A stretch of DNA of 64,000 bases from Aliishimia sp963721175 (GCA_963721175.1 CAVRIG010000014.1:248001-312000), one strand, 5' to 3'; numbered from the stretch's first letter, positions 28,298 through 38,622 are shown. A program made the numbers and translations. Notes: generated by a model from the sequence alone, not told the origin.

Positions 28298-29221
28298 TCA
28301 AGGGTTCGACTTGAAGCCCGAGATCCAGGCCCAGGTGGCTTGGAGTCCTGCCGAAAGATCCTGTTCGGCGGACCATCCGAAATCCCGTTTCGCCGCCGAG
28401 CAGTCGAGGACGGAAACCGGCACATCCGTCGGGGGCGCGGGCCTGAAGTTGCGCTCGAAGCTGAGCCCGGTCACCTGTTTCATGGTTTCCAGAAGGTCGA
28501 GGAGAGATGTGCCCTGCCCGCTCCCGGCGTTGTACACGCCCTCGCGGTCGGACGTGCCTGCAATCGCGCAGAAGCGTGCGAGATCCCGGACGTAGATGTA
28601 GTCGCGCACGACCGAACCATCTCCCCAGATTTCGACGGGCTCACCGTGGGCGATCCGGTTCAGGAAAGTGGTCACCACGCCCTGCACCCCGGTATGGCTC
28701 TGGCGCGGTCCGAAGGGGTTCGATGCGCGCACCACGATAGGAGAAAGTCCGCGCGTGCGTCGGTACATTTCAAGAAAGTGTTCGATCGCGACCTTGGTGA
28801 TGCCGTAGGCATTGATCGGCCGCAGGGGATGGGTCTCGGGGATCGGAACCGTTTCGGTGATGCCGTAGACCGTCCCGCCCGACGACAGGAACAGGAGACG
28901 ACTGATACCGGCCTCCAGCATCGCCTCGACAAGCTGTTGGGTTCCGATGAGGTTTTCGCGCACGTCGCGTATGGGGTCGCGCGAGGCCGTGCTTGGAAAC
29001 GTCGTCGAAATGAGATGGAAGACTGCGTCCACTCCCTGCAAGGCATCGGCAATGGCCACGGGATCGGTGAAATCGCCCAGACGATAGTCGACATCCGGCA
29101 GAGCCAGACGAAAGTTCTCCTCACTGCGATCGAAGATCCGGATATCGTGACCTTCCCGCAGGAGAAGATCGACAAGGTGAGAGCCGATGAAGCCGCAGCC
29201 GCCCAGGACGAGAATCTTCAT
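28298..29221 (-). CDS. NAD-dependent sugar-nucleotide epimerase (GalE-like)
   Basis: A 307-residue extended short-chain dehydrogenase. The NAD site reads MKILVLGGCGFIGSHLVDLL, the active site is SSGGTVYG followed by YGITK, and the nucleotide-sugar loop includes NPFGPRQ and GDGSVVRDYIYVRDLA. The family interconverts UDP-glucose and UDP-galactose or related sugars. It probably supplies precursors to the adjacent glycosyltransferases. The frame is intact and the ATG is at 29221. Confidence 0.88.
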   Translation of the reverse strand: MKILVLGGCGFIGSHLVDLLLREGHDIRIFDRSEENFRLALPDVDYRLGDFTDPVAIADALQGVDAVFHLISTTFPSTASRDPIRDVRENLIGTQQLVEAMLEAGISRLLFLSSGGTVYGITETVPIPETHPLRPINAYGITKVAIEHFLEMYRRTRGLSPIVVRASNPFGPRQSHTGVQGVVTTFLNRIAHGEPVEIWGDGSVVRDYIYVRDLARFCAIAGTSDREGVYNAGSGQGTSLLDLLETMKQVTGLSFERNFRPAPPTDVPVSVLDCSAAKRDFGWSAEQDLSAGLQATWAWISGFKSNP

Positions 29222-29258
29222 GAGACCTCGCAATGCGGGCGGGTTCCATGGCTTACCG

Positions 29259-31880
29259 TCATCGGGTAAGGCCGCGGATGTTGGTGACAGCCGTGCGGAA
29301 GCCGGTGTAAGCGGGCGCCACGCCGAACAGTCGTTCCATCGCGTGCAGGAGCGATCCATCTATGGGGAGCGGTTCAGACGGATAGTCGTCCCAGTCCAGG
29401 TTCAAGGCCAAGAACCTGTCGATCAGCGCCGAGCGCGCCCAGAACATGGTCCCCACGGGAAAGTTGATGTGTCTGGGAAGGTTGGTGAACCCAATCCGTT
29501 CTGCGAGCTGATCGGCGAAGGCCTTGTTTTTGGTCCAGCCTACGAGATGGGGATCGTCGGGGTAGACGATTCCAATATCTGGGGATCCTGTCATGGCGGT
29601 TACGATCCGATCGAGCATTGGGCCACCGTTCGATCCGCCCAGACTGTTTTCCATCAGGAAGTCGACCCAACTTTCGATGAATCTCCGTTCTTGGTGCTCC
29701 CTTGACTTCTTGGTGTGCAGATGCCCGACGATGTCGAACTCCGCAACCATTTCGCGCCCGAATTCGGTCAGAAAGGGCGCGATGTCGCGACCGCGATTCG
29801 GCACAGCTCGAATGGCCGCAACCGGGCCGTCGTAGGATCGCACCACGCCTTGCACCTCGTCCAGAAGCGTCTCCGGTGTACTGACAAACAGACTGGGCTT
29901 GGTCTGATTTGTAGCCAGACGCGATAGAATCTTGTCAAGCTCGTCGGAGAAGAACGCGTGGATGTGAAGTGCAACCTTCTGATCATCCAGCAGATCTGGG
30001 TCGATCGGGCTCTGTTCATCGATCACCTCGGCCTTCCATCTCCCGTCGGGTCGGCCGGCATCGAGAAATGCGACGAAGGGGTCCTCGGTCTGTCCCCACC
30101 CGTTCTCCTCAGCATATATCAACTGGTTGAAACCCGGTGCGGGCTTGCGCAAGTGCGGCCCGCTTGTGTTCGCGATCAGGTAATTCTCGATTTTCTGCGT
30201 TTCGCTTTTTTTCTTCTGTCCCGGCGGAGCAAAAAAGTCGCCTCTGAACGCACCGAGTTCCTTCAGTCGCGCCGCATTCTTGGCAACCCAATCTGTCTTC
30301 GTTCCACCTGATGCGACAAGCGTTTCCAGACGACGCGCATAAGCTGCGAAATCGAAGGTCTCTTCAGCCAGGGTTCTGCTCTTTTCGACAACCTGTGCCA
30401 GCAGGGCAGGATCCTCTGCAAGAGCCCGGATTTTTTCAGCCATCTCCGTGGTGTCGAGAAAACTCGCGACACAGGCGTCCTTAAGGCCAGCGGAGTCCAG
30501 GAGAGCTGCAATTCCGGTGGTTCGCTCGAAGCACACCAACGGCTTGCCGGCCATGAGCATATCGATGGCGACGTTCGGCAGAGGGTCGAGTCGCGACGAC
30601 AGCAACATCAGGTCAGCGGTCCGATAGACGTGCTCGATCTCGGTTGTGGATCGAACGATCTTCAAATGCGCCTGAATTCCCGCCCGCTCGATCTGATCCG
30701 CCAAGGCCGAACAGTAAGCATCCCTTATCGGATCGTACCCGTGACCGAACCAGACAAACCGGAAGCGCCCTCCGCCACTGCCCGAGATGATCCGGTTCGC
30801 GACTTCGATGAAAAGGTCTACGCCCTTGCGCAACTCGATCGCGCCGGCACCGATCACGACGAATGTATCGTCGTTTGACCCGTTGGGTCGAAGCACGCGG
30901 TCCAACCACGCCAACTCCGTCTCGTCCGGCGTCGTGCCGGCTACCCTGGTTTCGCATTTGCCTTGCGGGAGAACATGGACGTTCACGGGTAGTTCGTAAC
31001 CGGTCTGCGTCTGCGCATTTTCAAGCGTGATGTCCGTGGAAAACACAACCTGATCTGCGTAGGTGAAGACATCCGGGAAAGCGGACAGCGGGCGCGTGTA
31101 GGCCGCGAATTCGTGCAGCAGCGCAACGGACGGCACGCCTGCCGATTTGAGCGCAGGCAACGCGGAGCGCGATTCCACGCTGTTCACGAACCCCGCAGAA
31201 ACCTCATATCTCGTGCAGAGTTCGGCGATTTTCCGCGTGATTTTCTCCTGCTGCATGTTCAGGCGATTGAGTTCCAGCAGTTCGACGCTTTGTGTCGCGA
31301 ATTCATCTGCCAACGCGCCACCACCCAGGATCACCGAAACGACATTGTGACGCTTGGACAATTCCTTGACCAGGTTCAGGGCGAGGATCGGCGCGCCTGT
31401 CCTGGTGGCATCATGGCTCACGACCATGACGGTGCTCTCGAATTTTTTCTGCCTGGGCCGTGCCGACGCCATGGCATCAACCGATCTGGAACCTGCGCTT
31501 TGATCGGTCAGATAGGTCGCGCGTGCTTCGCCGTGTGACTCCACCAGGTGCCGAATCGATCGTTTCGGATCCCGCTTCCGCGCAGAAGTCAGGAACCGTG
31601 CGCGGCGGCGCTCCGAAAACAGCTTGTCCCTGCCAGACAGCCAATAGAGCAGCCGGCTGACTTGCTTGCGTTTGAAGGACTTCCATGGCTTGTCCCGCGC
31701 ATCGGCGAGGTCGAAGTACAACTGCTCCAATTCCTGAGAACCTTCGCGCAGGCGATACAGTTCGTCTGCCGTATGGGACAGTTCCGCGAGGACGTTGGCA
31801 TGGCGCGCCCGCAACAATTTGATTTCGTCGTCGCCCGCCCGAGAACCCTTGGTCGACCTGGTGTCACTGTCATTCGGCAT
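29259..31880 (-). CDS. Large glycosyltransferase with GT4 and rhamnan-synthesis-F domains
   Basis: An 873-residue protein. Residues about 15-60 form a helical, coiled-coil-like start. Residues about 100-540 are a GT4 unit (VMVVSHDATRTGAPILALNL, FVVIGAGAIELRKGVDLFIE, DLMLLSSRLDPLPNVAIDML). Residues about 585-870 match the rhamnan synthesis F/RgpF region (LHIHAFFSDELDKILSRL, RAVPNRGRDIAPFLTEF, GHLHTKKSREH). ATG 31880 is chosen because upstream codons look non-coding; the ribosome site is weak. It may add two different sugars to a surface glycan. It lies 37 bases upstream of the epimerase. Confidence 0.82.
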   Translation of the reverse strand: MPNDSDTRSTKGSRAGDDEIKLLRARHANVLAELSHTADELYRLREGSQELEQLYFDLADARDKPWKSFKRKQVSRLLYWLSGRDKLFSERRRARFLTSARKRDPKRSIRHLVESHGEARATYLTDQSAGSRSVDAMASARPRQKKFESTVMVVSHDATRTGAPILALNLVKELSKRHNVVSVILGGGALADEFATQSVELLELNRLNMQQEKITRKIAELCTRYEVSAGFVNSVESRSALPALKSAGVPSVALLHEFAAYTRPLSAFPDVFTYADQVVFSTDITLENAQTQTGYELPVNVHVLPQGKCETRVAGTTPDETELAWLDRVLRPNGSNDDTFVVIGAGAIELRKGVDLFIEVANRIISGSGGGRFRFVWFGHGYDPIRDAYCSALADQIERAGIQAHLKIVRSTTEIEHVYRTADLMLLSSRLDPLPNVAIDMLMAGKPLVCFERTTGIAALLDSAGLKDACVASFLDTTEMAEKIRALAEDPALLAQVVEKSRTLAEETFDFAAYARRLETLVASGGTKTDWVAKNAARLKELGAFRGDFFAPPGQKKKSETQKIENYLIANTSGPHLRKPAPGFNQLIYAEENGWGQTEDPFVAFLDAGRPDGRWKAEVIDEQSPIDPDLLDDQKVALHIHAFFSDELDKILSRLATNQTKPSLFVSTPETLLDEVQGVVRSYDGPVAAIRAVPNRGRDIAPFLTEFGREMVAEFDIVGHLHTKKSREHQERRFIESWVDFLMENSLGGSNGGPMLDRIVTAMTGSPDIGIVYPDDPHLVGWTKNKAFADQLAERIGFTNLPRHINFPVGTMFWARSALIDRFLALNLDWDDYPSEPLPIDGSLLHAMERLFGVAPAYTGFRTAVTNIRGLTR

Positions 31881-32151
31881 GTCGCGCTCTGCCCTTGAAT
31901 TCCATGCTTTGAAGCTTGGTTTCCGAGGAAACCGTTGGCAACGAAAGCGCCGAGTACCATCGACCTCTAGTTGGAGCTGCATGATTCTGCCCGACGTGAC
32001 TACGGTCAAGGGCCGTAGTCAATGCAAAGCGGTTGCGGCCAACGCGTTCGCGACGTGAAAAGCACACAGAGACCCTTGCTGCGGTGCGACATGGCGGCCT
32101 TTTCCACAGTCCGCAGACCGACTTCGTGCCCCCGAAAGCGATGAAAGGTCT

Positions 32152-32568
32152 TCACTTTCCGAGACGGAACGGATCCAGCAACCGCGCCCCGGTCGGTGCG
32201 AAGTCCGACATGTTGCCCGTGACGACGGTCGCGTCCCGCGCCAGTGCCTGCGCGGCGATCATCAGGTCGGCACCCGGATGGCCGATGGCCGCGGACAGCT
32301 CTCCCCAGATGCGCGCGTCCCGCGTGCCGAAGTCGAGGATGCGGTCCGCAAAGATCTGCTCCGTCCGGTCGAGCCAGGTCCGCAGATCTCTGGCGAAGTC
32401 GCGGTCGCGGTTTTCCTGCAGGCGGATGCCCCGTTCGATCTCACCGACGGTGATGACGCTGAGGAACAGGTCGGTCTCGGACTGACCCGCCAACCATGCG
32501 GCTACGGTTGGCGCTTTTTCCGGGCGGCGGATCGCCGAAATCACGTTGGTGTCGAGAACGTAGATCAA
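32152..32568 (-). CDS. vapC: PIN-domain toxin (VapC type)
   Basis: A 138-residue PIN ribonuclease toxin. The acidic site is complete: MIYVLDTNV (Asp6), SVITVGEIERG (Glu43), HPGADLMIAA (Asp101) and the closing TGNMSDF. The start is a TTG that overlaps the antitoxin stop by four bases (TTGA), which keeps toxin translation weak and coupled. It is expected to cut RNA when the antitoxin is lost. Confidence 0.9.
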   Translation of the reverse strand: MIYVLDTNVISAIRRPEKAPTVAAWLAGQSETDLFLSVITVGEIERGIRLQENRDRDFARDLRTWLDRTEQIFADRILDFGTRDARIWGELSAAIGHPGADLMIAAQALARDATVVTGNMSDFAPTGARLLDPFRLGK

Positions 32569-32807
32569 AACTCGACGTTGCGCGGTTCGACCTCCGCGCG
32601 CGGAAGGTCCGAGCCGGGGAAGGACAGAAGATGTTCGGCGAAGCTTTCCCGACCCGCCTGCGCTTGTCCCAGCAACCGGTGATAATCCTCCATCGAGAGA
32701 ATGACGACGGCCGGCTTCCCGCGACGCGTCACCTCCTGCGGCCGCCCGGCAAGAGCGGCCTCGACGACGGCGCTGAACTTGTTCTTGGCATCCTGCAGGG
32801 TCATCAT
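32565..32807 (-). CDS. Phd/YefM-family antitoxin
   Basis: An 80-residue antitoxin. The N-terminal DNA-binding part reads MTLQDAKNKFSAVVEAALAG and VTRRGKPAVVILSMEDYHRL, the Phd/YefM signature. The C-terminal tail (about residues 50-80) would wrap the VapC toxin. ATG at 32807 or the next codon may be used. It should repress its own operon through the repeated site just upstream. Confidence 0.9.
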   Translation of the reverse strand: MMTLQDAKNKFSAVVEAALAGRPQEVTRRGKPAVVILSMEDYHRLLGQAQAGRESFAEHLLSFPGSDLPRAEVEPRNVEF

Positions 32808-32820
32808 ACGACTTTCTTGT

Positions 32821-32840
32821 CTGGCTAGCTACCTGGCTAG
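32821..32840. promoter_or_regulatory. Candidate autoregulatory operator of the toxin-antitoxin pair
   Basis: Two direct copies of CTGGCTAG (32821-32828 and 32833-32840) are separated by CTAC, which also creates a short TAGCTA palindrome. They lie 14 bases upstream of the antitoxin start, where Phd-type proteins normally bind. Confidence 0.5.
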
Positions 32841-32890
32841 ATAGGTGCCACGTCGGGCTGCGTCAAGTGCCCGGCTGGTGACACCATCTT

Positions 32891-34408
32891 CTACGGCGCG
32901 GTGTCGAACAGGTCCTTGTGGCGCTCGCGCAGGACGTTCTTCTGCACCTTGCCCATGGTGTTACGCGGCAGGTCGTCGACGATGAGGACGGCCCGCGGAT
33001 GCTTGTACCGCGCAAGATCTCGGGCGATGTCGGCGGCGATGGCGTCGGGATCGGGCTCGGCTCCGGGCTCAGGGACAATGAGGGCCAGCGGCGTCTCGCC
33101 GAAATCGGCGTGCGGCACGCCCACGACCGCCGATTCCAGCACGCCCGCCTGAGCGTCGAGCAGAACTTCGATCTCCTTGGGATAGATGTTGTAGCCGCCC
33201 GAGATGATCAGATCCTTCTCGCGCCCCACGATCTGCAGGTAGCCGTCGGAGTCGAACTGCCCGAGATCGCCGGTGATGAAGAACCCGTTCTCGCGCAACT
33301 CCGCGGCTGTCTTTTCCGGCATCTGCCAGTAGCCCTTGAAGACGTTGGGGCCACGCACCTCGATCTGGCCCACCTCGCCCGGCCCAACCTCCTCGCCGGT
33401 CTCGGGATCGGTGATCTTCAACTCGACGCCGGGCAGCGGAAAGCCCACGGTGCCGGCACGGCGCTCGCCCCCGTAGGGATTGGAGGTGTTCATGTTGGTC
33501 TCGGTCATACCGTAGCGCTCGAGGATGCGATGGCCGGTGCGCGCCTCGAACCCGGCATGGGTGTCGCTCAGGAGCGGCGCGCTGCCCGAAATGAAGAGCC
33601 GCATGTGCGCGCTCAGATCCCGGGTCAGGCGCGGGTCGTCCAGCAGGCGGGTGTAGAAGGTCGGCACACCCATCATGGTGGTCGCGCGCGGCATCAGGTC
33701 GATCACCGTATCGACATCGAATTTCGGCAGGAAGATCATCGAGGCGCCGGCGGCGAGGCAGACATTGGTGGCCACGAAGAGCCCGTGCGTGTGGAAGATC
33801 GGCAGGGCGTGCAGCAGGACGTCATCCGCGTCGAAACGCCAGACGTCGACGAGGGTCTTCGCGTTCGACAGGAGGTTCTCCTGCGTCAGCATGGCGCCCT
33901 TCGACCGGCCCGTGGTGCCGGAGGTGTAGAGGAAGGCGGCGAGATCGTCGGGGCCGCGCGGAACTGTGTCGAACCGGTCCGGGCGGCCCTCGGCCGCCTC
34001 GGTCAGCGAGCCCTCACCCGCTGCCCCCAGCGTCATGAGACGAGCGCCCTGCGCGTCGGCCACGGCGGCCAGCGCCTCCGCCCGGCCGGGGTCGCAGACC
34101 AGCATCCGCGCGCCGCTGTTTTCGATGAAATACGTGAGCTCAGCCTCGGTATAGCCGGTGTTGAGCGGCAGGAACACGACGCCCGCCTGAACGCAGGCGG
34201 CATAGAGCGCCAGCGCCTGCGGAGACTTCTCGACCTGTGCCGCGAGGCGGTCGCCCGGAGACAAGGTATCGGCCAGCACATGGGCGAGGCGGGCGGTCGT
34301 CTCAAGGAATTCGGCGAAGGTCACGCTGCCGCCGTCCGGCAGGTGCAGAAACGGCGTCTCGCGCCCGGCATGGGGGGACAGGAGCGTATCGAAAAGATGG
34401 TTTGACAT
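32891..34408 (-). CDS. matB: Malonyl-CoA synthetase
   Basis: A 505-residue acyl-CoA synthetase of the ANL superfamily that joins malonate to CoA using ATP. The AMP-binding motif LYTSGTTGRSKGAML, the RYGMTETNMNTSNPY segment typical of MatB, the ITGDLGQFDSDGYLQIVGR hinge and the C-terminal NTMGKVQKNVLRE Lys region are all present. It follows matA by ten bases in a matPQMAB arrangement like that of Sinorhizobium. The frame is intact. Confidence 0.93.
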   Translation of the reverse strand: MSNHLFDTLLSPHAGRETPFLHLPDGGSVTFAEFLETTARLAHVLADTLSPGDRLAAQVEKSPQALALYAACVQAGVVFLPLNTGYTEAELTYFIENSGARMLVCDPGRAEALAAVADAQGARLMTLGAAGEGSLTEAAEGRPDRFDTVPRGPDDLAAFLYTSGTTGRSKGAMLTQENLLSNAKTLVDVWRFDADDVLLHALPIFHTHGLFVATNVCLAAGASMIFLPKFDVDTVIDLMPRATTMMGVPTFYTRLLDDPRLTRDLSAHMRLFISGSAPLLSDTHAGFEARTGHRILERYGMTETNMNTSNPYGGERRAGTVGFPLPGVELKITDPETGEEVGPGEVGQIEVRGPNVFKGYWQMPEKTAAELRENGFFITGDLGQFDSDGYLQIVGREKDLIISGGYNIYPKEIEVLLDAQAGVLESAVVGVPHADFGETPLALIVPEPGAEPDPDAIAADIARDLARYKHPRAVLIVDDLPRNTMGKVQKNVLRERHKDLFDTAP

Positions 34409-34418
34409 GGGATACCTG

Positions 34419-35665
34419 CTAGGCCTGCGCCTTTTCGGCCGCGGTGGCGAGGGACCGCACCTGCGAGGAGGCGGCCACGTCCTGCGTCGCGGCGAAGCGT
34501 TCGTGATTCTGGGACAGCCGAGCGGTGTCGTAGAGATAGTTCACCATCACGCCAAGCGACTGATCGCGTCCCTTGGGCGACAGGTCCGCGCGGGCATGGA
34601 TCTTGTGAATGGACGCGCCGTTGCCGAGGTGAAACCGGGCGACCGGATCGCGCGGCTGGCCGTCCTCGCGCTTGGCATGGACGAGATACCGCGCGGCAAG
34701 TCCCTGCGTCCGGGCGTCGTCTTCGAGGTCGCACTCCAGGCCTTCGGACGCCAGCCAGCCGCTCAGCCCGGGATCGGCGACAAGGTGACGAAGGTGTCGA
34801 GCCCCGGCAGTTCGAGCGACAGGTCCGCCACCACCTGCTTGATCAGCGAATTGCCGAAGGAGATCGAGGCGAGCCCCGCCTGGCAGTTCGAGATCGAATA
34901 GAAGACGGCCGTGTCCGCCTTCTCTTCCGCCAACTCCTTCCGGCCCTCGGCCAGCAGCGTCTGGACGGAACCGGGGATGCCGCGGGTCAGCGCCACCTCG
35001 ACGAAGATCAGCGGTTCATCGGGCATCGCGGGATGAAATAGGGCAAAGCACCTGCGGTCCACAGGCTCGACCCGGCGGCGCAGGTCCTCCCAGCTGTCGA
35101 TGGCGTGCACGGCCTCGTAGGCGATGATCTTCTCCAGAATGCGGGCGGGGCTCTCCCAGTTCACCGGGCGCAGCACCAGAAATCCGCGGTTGAACCAGCT
35201 CGCGAAGAGGTGGCGGAAGTCGAGGTCGAGCGCCATGAGCCGGTCGTCGTCTCGTCCCAGGCGGAGCAGGTCAGCCCGCATCTCCACCAGCGCATGGGTG
35301 GCGTCGGGGACCTGGTTCAGCCGGCGGATCAGCTCCTGCCGCGGCGGTTCGGTCGCGGCCATGACCGCACGGTAGCTCGCCTTGGTCTCGCTTGCCTCGT
35401 AGGCGTCCAATGCCGCGCGCGCCCGCGCGGGATCGAGCGCCATGTCCTCCGCCAGGTGGTGGAAGAAGGCAAGCTTGGCGGCGTCGTCCAGCGCCTCGTA
35501 CCGACCAAGAAGGGATCGTGCCAGCGCCAGCCCCGAACTCTCGCCCCGCGCTCCGATCAGGTCGGCGGTCAGTTCGGGGATCGGGCGCCGATCCGTCGGA
35601 CCCGCGCCCCAGCGTCCGTAGCGCCGGTCGAAGACGGTTGAGAGCAGATCCGCGAGCCGGCTCAC
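34419..35665 (-). pseudogene. matA: Malonyl-CoA decarboxylase, one frameshift
   Basis: The protein of about 415 residues converts malonyl-CoA to acetyl-CoA and CO2. The N-terminal helical part runs from VSRLADLLSTVFDRRYGRWG. The catalytic GNAT-like part includes FHPAMPDEPLIFVEVALTRG, CQAGLASISFGNSLIKQVV and LDTFVTLSPIPG. The frame is lost near 34765, where one missing C in GGGCC makes a stop; the other frame then reads SGWLASEGLE, VARFHLGNGASIHKI and LGVMVNYLYD to a proper stop at 34419. The GTG start overlaps the matM stop (GTGA). A sequencing error is likely. Confidence 0.88.
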
Positions 35666-36978
35666 AGTTCCGGTCCCATCACGAGGTCCGGCAGCCAGAG
35701 GGCGAGGCCCGGAAAGAGGCAGAGAAGCAGGATCGCGACCACCATGCAGGCGACATACGGCAGCGAGCCCACGAGAATCGTCTTGAGCTTGATGTCCGGC
35801 GCGATGCTGTTGATGACGTAGAGGTTGAGCCCGACCGGCGGTGAGATCAGCCCGATCTCCATGTTGATCGTCAGGACCACGGCGAACCAGATCGGGTCGA
35901 ACCCGGCCGTGGTGATGATCGGCAGCAGGATCGGTGCGGCCATCAGGATCACGGCTACAGGCGGCAGGAAGAAGCCCGCAATCAGCAGGAAGAGGTTGAT
36001 CGCCCCCATCAGCACCCAGCGGTTGACGTCGAGACCGCCGATCCACTCCGCGATGGACTGGGTGATGAAGAGCGAGGAGAGCATGTAGCTGAAGACGCCC
36101 GCCGCGCCGATGATGAAGAGGATCATCACCGATTCCTTGGTGCTGTCGCGCAGCACAATCCAGATCTCGCGCGGGTTCCAGAGACTGTAGATCACCATGG
36201 CGATGACGAGGCAGAGCAGTGCGCCGACGGCCGCGGTTTCGGACGGCGTCGCGATACCGCCATACATGGCATAGAGCACGCCCAGGATGATCGCGAGGAA
36301 CGGCAAGACGCGGGGCAGGATCTCGATCTTCTCGCGCCAGCTGTAGCTGCCCGCCCTCAGGACATGCGCATCGCCCGATGCCCATGTGGAGTAGAGCGAC
36401 CAGGCCATGAAGAGCGCGACCAGCAGCGCGCCGGGCACGACGCCGGCGAGGAAGAGCCGGCCGATCGAGGTTTCCGTCGCGATGCCGTAGACGATCATGG
36501 TGACCGATGGCGGGATCAGGATGCCAAGCGTGCCGCCCGCGGCGATGGAGCCGGCGGCGACGGCGTCGGGGTAGCCGCGCTTGCGCATCTCCGGGATGCC
36601 CATCTTGCCGATTGCGGCGCAGGTCGCCGGACTCGACCCGCTCATCGCCGAGAAGAGCGCGCAGGCCCCGAGATTGGAGATGACGAGGCCGCCGGGCACC
36701 CGGGTCAGCCACCGCTCCAGCGCCTCGTAGAGATCGGCGCCCGCGCGGGTGGAGGCGATCGCCGCGCCCATGATGATGAACATCGGGATCGACAGCAGCG
36801 CGAAATTGTCGAGCTTGCCGAAGAACACCTCAGGCATCAGGCTCAGCGACGACATCCCGTCGAAGAGGATCAGGAACCCGGCCGCCACCAGCAGAAGCCC
36901 CGCCGCGACCGAGATGCCGGAGAAGAGCACGACGATCGTGGCGACGGCGACAATTGCACCAAGGGAGAGCGGATCCAT
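35662..36978 (-). CDS. matM: Malonate TRAP transporter large permease
   Basis: A 438-residue DctM-type protein with twelve or so membrane segments. LSIPMFIIMGAAIASTRAGA, GSSPATCAAIGKMGIPEM, GTLGILIPPSVTMIVYGI and LISPPVGLNLYVINSIAP are the usual DctM landmarks. Its position between matQ (ATGA overlap) and malonyl-CoA decarboxylase supports malonate as the substrate. Confidence 0.9.
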   Translation of the reverse strand: MDPLSLGAIVAVATIVVLFSGISVAAGLLLVAAGFLILFDGMSSLSLMPEVFFGKLDNFALLSIPMFIIMGAAIASTRAGADLYEALERWLTRVPGGLVISNLGACALFSAMSGSSPATCAAIGKMGIPEMRKRGYPDAVAAGSIAAGGTLGILIPPSVTMIVYGIATETSIGRLFLAGVVPGALLVALFMAWSLYSTWASGDAHVLRAGSYSWREKIEILPRVLPFLAIILGVLYAMYGGIATPSETAAVGALLCLVIAMVIYSLWNPREIWIVLRDSTKESVMILFIIGAAGVFSYMLSSLFITQSIAEWIGGLDVNRWVLMGAINLFLLIAGFFLPPVAVILMAAPILLPIITTAGFDPIWFAVVLTINMEIGLISPPVGLNLYVINSIAPDIKLKTILVGSLPYVACMVVAILLLCLFPGLALWLPDLVMGPEL

Positions 36979-37564
36979 CAGTCGGCGCTTTCCGCAACGG
37001 CATCGGTGAGCCCAGCGTCCGGATCGAGCCCGAACGGCTCCTCCACCGCGCCCAGCATGGCCCAAGTGTCGGCGGCAAGCTGCAGCGCATAGAGCCCGAA
37101 GCCCAGCGGCAGCGCGAGATACGGCACCCAGAGCTTGGGGTTCCAGGGGGTGTTCGACGTCTCCCCCAGTCCCAGGCCTCGTGCCAGAACGCGTAGCCGT
37201 ACCAGAGCATGATCCCCGCGACCGCCAGCGTCAGCAGCATCACCAGAAGCGCCAGCCATTTCCGCGCCCGGGCCGGCAGCATCAGCGGCAGCAGATCGAC
37301 GTTCACGTGCCCGCGCAGGAACTGCACATAGGGCAGGCCGAGCATGGTGGCGCCGATCATCATGTAGGTGACGCCCTCCGTCTGCCAGATCGTGGAGCCG
37401 TTGAGCACGAAGCGGATGAAGATCATCTGGCAGGTGATTGCGACCGAGGCGACGATCATCAGAGCCGAGACGATGCCCGCCACCTGGCTGAGATAGCCTA
37501 CGACACGCAGGACGGGGTTGCCGCCATGCCGGGCGGGAGCAATGGACTGCGACGTTCCGGACAT
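36978..37564 (-). pseudogene. matQ: Malonate TRAP transporter small permease, one frameshift
   Basis: A DctQ-type protein of about 195 residues. The first frame from MSGTSQSIAPARHGGNPVLR reaches YAFWHEAWDWG, and the second continues ETSNTPWNPKLWVPYLALPL and FGLYALQLAADTW. The break near 37165 is inside a run of five G; a sixth G restores the frame. The stop overlaps the matM start (ATGA). Confidence 0.85.
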
Positions 37565-37639
37565 CGGCGTTCCCTTCTCGCGGAGACTGCGCGGCACCGG
37601 GGCGGACAAGCCGTTCCCGGTGCGGGCAGGTCTAGAGGA

Positions 37640-38622
37640 TCACTCGACGGCCAGCGCCTTGTCGAGCAGTTCCTGACCCTCGGGCGAGCCCTCGAGAAAC
37701 GCCTTGTAGGCGGTCTCCTGCGCGATGGTCCGCCAGGCGTTGAAGTCCGCTTCGGTCATCTCGGCGATCTCGACACCGTTCTCGGCAAAGGTGTCGCGCG
37801 CGACCCCGTCCTCCTTCTTGGCTTCCTCGAGGTAGAAGGCCTCGGCCTTCTCGGCGGCCGCCATGAGCGCCTCTTGCTGTTCTTCGTTCAGGCCATCGAA
37901 GACCGATTTGTTCATCAGCATCGGCTGGTACATGAACCAGAGCGCATAATCGCCCGCGGGGGTGAAGCAGGCCACCTGCTCGTAGATGCGGTAGCTCACG
38001 AAGGACGAGGACGACGTGTTGGCCGCGTCCAGCACGCCTGTCTGCATGGCGTTGTAGATCTCGGCCGAGGACATCGACGCGATAGAGGCACCGGCGCCCG
38101 CCAGCATCTGCTCGAACGCCTTGCCGGCGGCACGCATCTGCTTGCCTTCGACATCCTCCGGCGCGGTGATGCACTCCTCCGTCCCGGCAAATCCGCCGGC
38201 GAGGTAGCCGTGCACCAGCACCATGATGTCATCCTCCGCCAGCATGCTTCTCGATCTCCTCCATGAAAGCGGACTCGTTCAGACCGCGCCGCGTGGTCGT
38301 GGTTCTTCACCAGCCCCGGCATCAGCGTCAGGTTGTAGGCATTGCGCAGGCCGCCCGCGTAGGAGAGCGGGAAGACGATCATGTCCACCTGCCCGCGCGA
38401 CAGCGGCTTGTACTGCTCGCGCGCCTTGAAGAGCGACTGGCTGGGAAAGATCTGGAGTTCGAGGTCGACATCGGCCGCGGCGACCTCGTCGGCGACGATC
38501 TGGGCGACCTTGTGGCGCACATCCCCTTCGGACCACTGGTGCGACACGCGCAGTTCCTCGGCCTGCGACGCGAGACCGATCGCGCAAAATGCCAATGCGG
38601 CGGCTGTAGCTCTCAGATACAT
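37640..38622 (-). pseudogene. matP: Malonate TRAP transporter binding protein, two frameshifts
   Basis: A DctP-family receptor of about 327 residues with signal peptide MYLRATAAALAFCAIGLASQ. The N-terminal frame runs through LRVSHQWSEGDVRHKVAQIV to GLVKNHDHA. A short second frame reads GLNESAFMEEIEK, and the third continues MLAEDDIMVLVHGYLAGGFA to the end. The breaks lie near 38285 and 38245; the second behaves as one extra C. It is the first gene of the malonate operon, divergent from gntR. Confidence 0.85.

Noticed and set aside
32918..34405. Plus-strand open frame of 495 codons
   Set aside because: It is an exact shadow of matB on the opposite strand.
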